Source: Chromera velia (lineage: Eukaryota; Sar; Chromeraceae). From it: DNA of 17,222 bases. The stretch is from positions 1 to 17,222 of the forward strand of contig JAHBMJ010002639.1 of the NCBI GenBank assembly GCA_018398765.1, in the 5' to 3' direction. A program made the position numbers and the translations under genes. A model generated the notes under the pieces. It had not been told where the DNA came from. It worked only from the letters and a program-made list of their open reading frames with translations, and did no database searches. Shown in pieces: positions 1 to 7,400 of the stretch. Every line of letters begins with the position of its first letter. Within the stretch, counting starts at the first letter, position 1.

Positions 1-87
1 ATTTGAATTTAGCCGGAACCTACCGCAGTCGGTCAGCTCCTCCCCGATCCGATTTCGGTAGACTTCGGACCCCCACGGTGCCCGCGA

Positions 88-400
88 ACCAGATCCTCTG
101 CAGACCCCCAAACGCTGCCCGCCAGATCTTCGCGAGCCCCCCCAAAGTTGCCCATGCACCAGATCTTCTCGAGCCCCCCCCCCGTTGCTGATGCACCAGA
201 TCCTCCGTGGACCCCCAACGTTGCCCACCAGATCCTCCGCAGACCCCCAACGTTGCCCACCAGATCCTCCGGAGACCCCCCCCCCACCCTATCCACCATG
301 CAGATCTTCCGCAAATCCCTTCACGTTGTCTCCCAGATCGTCCGCAGACATCGCAAACCCTTCTCGTACGTTGGCCGCCAAATCTTCCGCAGCCCCCGTG
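88..400. repeat. Satellite family 1, about 32-37 bp tandem repeats
   Basis: About eight imperfect head-to-tail units begin with CAGATCYTCCG and continue with a C-run and an ACGTTGCCCAC-like segment. The unit length drifts from 32 to 37 bp, so no single reading frame is preserved across the block. No gene is visible in the block, although several frames are open because the repeat lacks stop triplets. It may lie upstream of, or in a 5' intron of, the gene to its right. Confidence 0.8.
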
Positions 401-535
401 CCGCACATCTCTTCCGGAGACCCCACTCAGATCCGTTCCACCGTGCCGCACATCTCTTCCGGAGACTCCACTCAGATCCCTTCCACCGTGCCGCACATCT
501 CTTCCGGAGACTCCACTCAGATCCCTTTCACCCTG
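401..535. repeat. Satellite family 2, three 45-bp tandem repeats
   Basis: Three near-identical 45-bp units start at 401, 446 and 491 with CCGCACATCTCTTCCGGAGA. The period is exactly 15 codons, so all frames stay open through it. The units share the CTCAGATCC core with the flanking repeat families, suggesting a common origin. Confidence 0.9.
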
Positions 536-639
536 TCGCACAGACCCTTTCGAGACCTGCCCACCCTACCGCGTTTTCCAGATCCCCGCACGGACCTTTG
601 GGAGATCCAGGCACGAGCCTTCGGGACCCTGCCGCACAG

Positions 640-1245
640 ACCCTTCCCAGATCCCCCCACCCTGCCGCACAGATCTCTGCGGGAAGCTTTCGACGCCAGG
701 CACAAATCTTTGGGAAGCCCTTTCCAGATCCCCCCAACCTGCCGCACAGACCCTTCCCAGATCCCCCCACTCTGCCGCACAGACCCTCTCCCGATCCCCC
801 CACCCTGCCGCACAGGTCTGTTGGGGGACCCTTTCGACCCCAGGCACGAATCTTTGGGAAGCCCTTCCCAGACCCCCCCAACCTGCCGCAACGACCCTTC
901 CCAGATCCCCCCACCCTGCCGAACAGATCTTTGGGGGACCCTTTCGACCCCAGGCACGAATTTTTGGGAAGCCCTTTCCCAGATCCCCCCAACCTGCCGC
1001 ACAGACCCTTCCCAGATCCCCCCACCCTGCCGCACAGACCCTCTCCCGATCCCCCCACCCTGCCGCACAGGTCTGTTGGGGGACCCTTTCGACCCCAGGC
1101 ACGAATTTTTGGGAAGCCCTTTCCAGATCCCCCCACCCTGCCGCACAGACTCTTCCCAGATCCCCCCACCCTGCCGCGTAGACCCTCTCCGCCGCTCTCC
1201 GCCCTGCCGCACAGACCCTTCCAGACCCACCCATTCTGCCGCACG
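640..1245. repeat. Satellite family 3, 33-bp repeats in higher-order array
   Basis: The basic unit is about 33 bp (CGCACAGACCCTTCCCAGAT followed by a C-rich CCACCCTGC segment). The units are interrupted by a longer spacer containing TTTCGACCCCAGGCACGAAT. Spacer copies start near 672, 816, 926 and 1071, giving higher-order periods of about 144, 110 and 145 bp (the 110 has lost one 33-bp unit). Because 33 is a multiple of three, proline-rich frames are open on the plus strand (up to 425 codons) and glycine-rich frames on the minus strand. Simultaneous openness of many frames argues for satellite DNA rather than a demonstrated protein. A proline-rich coding repeat cannot be excluded. Confidence 0.85.
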
Positions 1246-1377
1246 GATCTTTTGGCGACCCGCGCATGCAGGCCCTTTCCAGCCTCCCCCAACAGGCATG
1301 CTCCGGTCACCCACCGTGCATGCTCGTCATGCAGAGCAGATCCATCCACTCATCTTTTTTGGCTTTTCGGCTTGCAG

Positions 1378-1437
1378 GGTCCGCACCAGGCTCTGAGTGG
1401 AAGGAAGGCGAGGCGTCGGAGCTGAAGGAAACGGAAG
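1378..1437 (+). CDS. Candidate exon, SEWK cassette copy 1
   Basis: A 60-nt phase 1-1 exon between acceptor TTCGGCTTGCAG and donor G|GTCAGC. It encodes SAPGSEWKEGEASELKETE between the two split glycine codons. It is one of three tandem copies (also at 1662 and 1959) whose coding parts are better conserved than the flanking introns. The product is short, acidic/basic and probably helical. I do not recognise a domain. Confidence 0.55.
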
Positions 1438-4400
1438 GTCAGCACCCCGCAGCTTCAAAATGTCGTGTGATGTACCATATCTCTGCCCGCCTGTGTCGGT
1501 CGCTCGGATCGTCCGTCCTTTCCGTCTCTCCGTCGCCCTCCGACGGACCAGTGCGTTCCTTCCAGACCCTCGCTCCGCGCCCTTTTGCGCGCAGGGACTG
1601 GCTTCTTGACTGCCCGCCCTTTTCAAGCCCATCCACTCTTGTCTGACTTTTATGCCCGCAGGGTCCGTTCCGTGTTCTGAGTGGAGGCGAAGCGAGGCGT
1701 CGGAGCTGAAGGAAAGGGAGGGTCAGCACCAATTTCTTGATGCACCCTATGGGTACTCTGTCTGTGTCAGTCGCTCGAACCGTTCGTCCTATCTGTCTCT
1801 TCGTCGGTCTTCCCACTCCTTCGACGGGCTCCCATTCGACTGCATTCCTCTCAGAACGTTTTCAGACCCCCGCTCCCTGCCCTTTTGCCCTCATGCACTC
1901 CTCTTGACTCCCCGCCCTTTTCAGACCAGCAACCCTTGTTCGATTTTTCTGCCCGCAGGACCCGTACCATTCTCGGAATGGAAGCAAGACGAGGTTTTTG
2001 AGCTGAAGGAAAAAGAGGGTCAGCACCCTGCAGCTTTTTGTTCTGCTCATCTGTATCGGGGGCTCGTATCCATCTCTCCACCACGCTGCCGTTTTCGGGC
2101 CCTCACGCACCCGTCGACTGGCCGCCTTTTAGACCTGCTCATCAGACCTTCAGCATTACGGCCATGCTGTTCAGATGCCTTTACTCCATGCCCCCAGAGG
2201 TTTCGCAGCCCCGCTTTTTTTTTTTCCAAGGTCGGAGCAGAAGCTGTCTTTTGCTCTGTCTGACAAGCTCACACAAAAAACGAGACAGCAGTTTCTTGTG
2301 CGTTCTCTATGTGCAGGTGCAAGGGTCCGGCTGGGATGGAGAAAATCTGAAGTGGGGTGTAGAGCTGGAGAGGGGTGTAGAGCAATAGAGGGGTGTAGAG
2401 CGGGAGAGGGGTGTAGAGCGGGAGAGGGGTGTAGAGCGGGAACGAGGTGTAGAGCGCAACTGGGGTGTACTAAGGATCTGGGGTCTCTGGGGGATCCGGG
2501 ACGTGAAGGTCAGCGGTGACTCTTTTTCTTCCCTGCAGTCCTTCTTGGTCTTGTGGGCACGAGAAGTGCAGAAGCATTAGAGTACGAAACGGTTCTTTAG
2601 CTTCTTGTCACTAGTTTCTGTCGGGTTTTCCGTCGGTGGCTCTTCGTTTCCCGTCATTGCCTCACGAGAGCAGTAGACGCCCTCACGGTCTTTCGATGGA
2701 GAGCTGTCTCTGCAGGGGCCCGGATGGGCCGTCGGAGCACTTGGAAGCCGACAGCGCTCCACGGGAACGGGGAGGACTCAGCCTCCTAGCAAGGCGAGGT
2801 TTGCACAGGTAGGTCGGTCCTCCTGCGGTTTACTTCCGGCTGAAGAATGTCGCGTGGGCTGCAGTCAGAACACGAGGGACGGTAATTGTGGTGCTGTTGT
2901 GTAGACGAGAGAGACTTCGATACAGTCCGGGCGCATCTAGCGTCGTCGAGCCGTGCACGCATGAGGTCTCCTTCGATCTCTTCTCTTTGCAGGTGCGAAG
3001 ATCCAGAGCGGAGGGGGCAAAGGGGGAGCTGACGACGGGAACTTGAGAGGTCTGTCTTCGTGTTCTTGCCGCATGACTGCTTGTTCTTGGTACAGCCATG
3101 CAGTACGTCGATGCGGGAATGCCTGTCTGGAATGTCGTTCCGCTTTTCTCGGTTTTTCTTTCTCCTGCGAGAAATCGAAGCTCGCAAGGATTCTTGTGTT
3201 TTCTGCGTCTGCCCCGTTTCGCTCAGGCGGCTTGGTGCACCTGCGGGGCGGACATTCAGAGTTCAAAGAGCGCGTGAGGGTGCGGGTTTCCCTCCAACAG
3301 GACGACAGTACGTCGGCAGGTTTTTCTTCCTTCATTTTGCTTTTTTCAGGCTGGCCGAAGAAACGTGCGAAAAAAGACGTAGAGTACACCAAGGCTCTTT
3401 AGCTTTGCCGAGCAGACCCGCGATGGAAAACGCAAGAGAGCACTACAGGGTTCTTGAGCTTCCAATCGCACAGATCTCTCGTATTGGGGCTGCTCTTCTG
3501 CGCTTTTCCCCCTCTGCAGGTCCTCACTCGTTTTCGCCCCGCCCCTCTCCGTCTGCTTTCATTCTTTCTGGCTGTCTCTGTGCTCATCCATGAGTTCAAT
3601 TCCGCCCTTTTTTCCTGCAGTTGTCGGGAACTTCAGGGGAGCTCATGGCCGTCCTGAAGGTGGCGGTCCCGGGCGAGTGCTGTTCGGGGGTGCGGGGAGG
3701 TGGCGGAGAGGAGTCGAGCCTGCAAGGCCTCCGCGGGGTACGTCGGTCAGCGGGTGTCCTTTGCGTCTTCCGCGTACGCCCATTTCTTCCGGCGTGTCGA
3801 GACTCTCTCTTGCTCTTTGACTGTCGCTTTAGATGCTTCCGCGAGGTATCAGAGCTCACAGAGATTCTTCTTCCTATCGGTGCTCCGTCCCTGTGCACGG
3901 TTGTTGCAGGCGGTTTGCAGGCGCGCCTCTGGGAAGGATAATTGGAGTGCAAGGGAGTGCGGGTTTCTCTCCAACAAGAAGATGACACGCCGGCAGGTTC
4001 GTTTTTCAGTTCGGTTTTTTCAGTATGACCGATCGAATGCGCGAAAGAAGACGCAGAGTACACCAAGGCTCTTTACCTTTCGCAGTCTGGCAGAATTGAC
4101 GCGCAAAAAAGGACGTGCCGTACACCAAGGCCCTTTAGCTTTGGCAGTCTCGCCGAGCAGACCCGCGATGGAAAACGAAAGAGAGTAGAGCAGGGTTCTT
4201 CAGCTTCCAATCGCACAGATCTCTCGTATTGGGGCTGCTCTTCTGCGCTTTTCCCCCTCTCCAGGTGTCCGCTCGTTTTCGCCCCGCCCTTCTCCGTCTG
4301 TTTGCGTTCTGTCTGGCTGTCTCCGTGCCGATGCTGTCTAAGTGTCTCCGTGCCCTTCCGTGCGCCCGCAGTCGTCCGGAACCCCAGGGGAGCTCATGGC

Positions 4401-7400
4401 CGTCCTGGAGGTGGCGGTGGGCTTTCCGGGGGTGCGGGGGTGCGGGGGAGAGGAGTCGAGTTTGCAAGGCCTGAAAGGGGTGCGTCGGTCAGCGAGTGTC
4501 CTTTGCGTCTTCCGTGCACGCCCATTTCTTCCGGCGTGTCGAGACTCTCTCTTGCTCTTTGACTGCAATCCGTCTCTCGTTTTTCCTGCTTGCAGGTCTC
4601 GATCAGCTTCTGGGTTGGCGTGATGGCTGTGCTGCGAACCTGGCATTGGAGCTCCAGAACGTGGTGAGTCGGCGACTTCCACCTCTTGTCTCCGCTGGGT
4701 CCAGCCTGCGCTATTGCGTTGCACGTTGTGCTTCCTTCTCCTCTCTGCAGCACTGCCGCGACACGCGAGGGGGCGAGACGTTCGGGGAGGGTCTTGAGAT
4801 CAGCGTTGCCGCAGGTCGGTTTTCCGTTGGTTCAGTCGGTTACCTGTAAGGTGCTTTCACCTTCGTGGGTCCGTCACACTTCGGTTTGAAGACTGCCACC
4901 CCCATTCGGAAGTCCCTCTGCCTTCCTGCCCGGCTCTCTCTCTTTTGTAGGCCGATGCTGTCTTTTCTGTCTGCATCGCCTCTCACGGTCGGAAGCTCCG
5001 CCGAAAGCTGCGAGTCGGCTCTCTTTGGGTCCCCTGCCGGTTCTGCTGGCTCTGTTTTTCATCTAGCCTCAGCGTGGCCTCTTCTCCTTCAAGACAGCAT
5101 GCGATTCTCTTCTTCGCCTCGCTTCTCTCACTTGTCTGTCTCCTCCTCCTCTGCATCTCTCTATAGGTTCCGTGGACCGTCTCGAGAAGACCTTTCGGCA
5201 GCTGAGCATGGGGTCTAAGGCGTTCGCAGCCCTTCGAAAAGAGGTCAGTCAGCTGTCCACCGGTGCCCTTTCCTTTTCTCCGTGTGTCTGAGCCCCCGGC
5301 CTGTCCGTGTATCTATCTTTGCCCACTCTCCTCCGCTGCGTGCAGGCCCAGGCCCCTTCTGGCGCCAGTTTGAACATCTGCACGAGTGCCGCAGGTGGGT
5401 CTGCTTGCCAGCAGCACAAAGCGTGGTGCTGCTTCCCCCCTTCTTCTTTTGATTCGTTGGTTCGAGCTCAGTCATCTGCGGTCCCAGTGTGCAGCTCCGC
5501 TTGGCACTGCCAGTTGGCAGCGAGGAACGCTTTCTACCTAGGCTCGCACTTCTTCCCTGCATGTACGCACTCTCCTTCGGCAGGTGCGCAATTCTTCTTG
5601 GCAGGTGCGCACTTCTTTTCGGCAGGTGCGCTCTTCTTCTTGGCAGGTGCGCACTTCTTTACGGCGGGTACATGTGCATTTTTCACTGTCCTCTTGCAGT
5701 GCCGACAGCTTCATGCCCCCCGCGACTGCAGGTGCGGAAGATCTTCTTGCGGATTGGGGGGCTTTGGGTCGCTCTGGAGGCAGCCGAGGGCGACTCGCGT
5801 CGGATTGGCGAGGGTTCCCCCCAGAAGAACCTGCACAGGGTACGTCAGCGTCGTCTGCTGCCGTGCGCGCGTTCTGTACACGCAGGCCTGTGGGCTCTCT
5901 CCGCATTCAGTCTCTCGTTTACCTGCCTGCAGGTCTTAAGCAGCCTCTGGCTGGGGGCGATGGCTGCAAGCTGGAACTCGAATCGGAGCTGCAGAACTCG
6001 GTGAGTTGGCGGTCTCTATTCCTTGTCTTTGCTGGGTCCCGCGCAATCGCGTTTCACGCTGTGCTTCTCTCTCCTCTGTGCAGCACTTCCGCCGCGACGG
6101 TGTGAGAGGAGGCGAGCCGTTCGAGGAGCGCCACGGGGGAGCGGACACGGGCGTTGCCGCAGGTCGGTTTTCAGTTAGTTCAGTTGGCCGTTGTCGAGAC
6201 TCCAGGTCGGCATTCGTTTGCATCCGCAGTCTGATCGTCTGCTGTTGTCACCGCATATCGTCGCGGTTTTGGTCTTGGTTCTCCGCCTCTCGTTCTCCTT
6301 TCCCCAGCCGTCTCCTTCGGATTCCGTCTGTGCATCCCGTCGTTGCTGATCGACTCCGTGCGTGGTGCAGAGTGGGCGCTGTCAAACAAGACGAAGAACC
6401 GACTGGCCCATTCGTACTACGGAAACAGTGCAGCCCCTTACTGCAAACACTGCGGAAAAGGTCCAGCAGAGCCACTTCCGTGTGGGGGAAATCCTGAAGG
6501 ACAGAGAATGCACGAGTATGTTGCCCTACCTCCGCCACCAGCAGTGCCCCAAGGTCCGCTTTGTTCTCTGTCCGTTGTTCACTGATTTACAAAGAACGCT
6601 CGCTGTCACCGCCCCAAAATTTCTCCAGCATACATCAGTGACCGCCATCTCTTTAGATCGACTTCGTTTTTGGGCGTGCGTTCGTGCGTGACCATCAGCT
6701 CCCTGTGTGGCTGCGCTTCCCGTATGCGTGCGTGCGTGCGTGTGCCTGGTCGATTCGACGTGTCCAGCTCTACCAGATTGAAGTACGCATGCGAGTTCGG
6801 GTCGGTGTATCATGGATGGTCGTGGAAGTCAGGCTGGAGGTGTCTGCCGGCCGTTTTAGCCCCCGTGCATGGTACTTCAAAGCGCAAGACTGCATATTCG
6901 CGCCGGAATGAAGACTCGACTGACTTCATTCCGTCTCGATCATGCGTGCAGGTCTTTTGTTGGGGCTTTTCGGTGGCAGCGACGAGAGCCTGGGACCGCA
7001 GCGGCAGCACCGTGACGCGGTGAGTTGGCAGGTGTCCCCAAATTTTGTGGGCGTGCGCTATGATCGAGTAGACATCTGATTCCACACTGTCCTTCTTTCT
7101 CTTCTGTGCAGCAGTTCAGTGTGCCCGGAGACAAGTCGCCCGAAGAGGTGGAGACCACCAGTACTGCCGCAGGTCCGTCTGCTGTCCGTTGCTCTCTCGG
7201 TCGGCCGTCATCGAAAGCTAAAGACTCCAAGTGTCCGTTTGCGTCCTGTCAGATGTACGCGTGGGGCTGGACCCAGCTCGGTCGCTCTCTCGCACTCGTT
7301 GCCCCCTCTTCTTTCCCTAGCCGCGTCCATCCTGTTGATACTGTACGTGCAGAGTGGGCGCTGTCGAACAAGACGAAGAACCGGCTCGCCCACGCGTACA

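Larger units (their letters stand above)
3351..4142. repeat. Intronic repeat, three copies of about 55 bp
   Basis: A unit ending in GTACACCAAGGCTCTTTA appears at about 3351-3406, 4021-4080 and 4086-4142. The first follows GGL copy 1. The other two follow the broken GGL copy 2, where the unit itself has doubled. It is followed in both places by GAGCAGACCCGCGATGGAAAAC and a shared intron sequence. No coding role is seen. Confidence 0.7.

Noticed and set aside
148-1425. A 425-codon proline-rich plus-strand ORF, and several glycine-rich minus-strand ORFs
   Set aside because: They come from stop-free satellite units whose periods are multiples of three. Several frames on both strands are open at once, so openness is not evidence of coding.
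3343-3402. Exon with a nuclear-localisation-like PKKRAKKD peptide
   Set aside because: In the frame fixed by its acceptor it runs to a stop with no good donor. The second copy has a stop immediately after the acceptor, so it is better read as an intronic repeat.
2937-4066. Two similar minus-strand ORFs starting MVYS
   Set aside because: Their similarity is explained by the plus-strand tandem duplication of exons and introns. They cross exon-intron boundaries of the better supported gene.
5700-5731. Alternative acceptor at 5698-5699 for the 5732 exon
   Set aside because: It would need an incoming phase 2, which no upstream exon provides. The acceptor at 5730-5731 fits phase 1.
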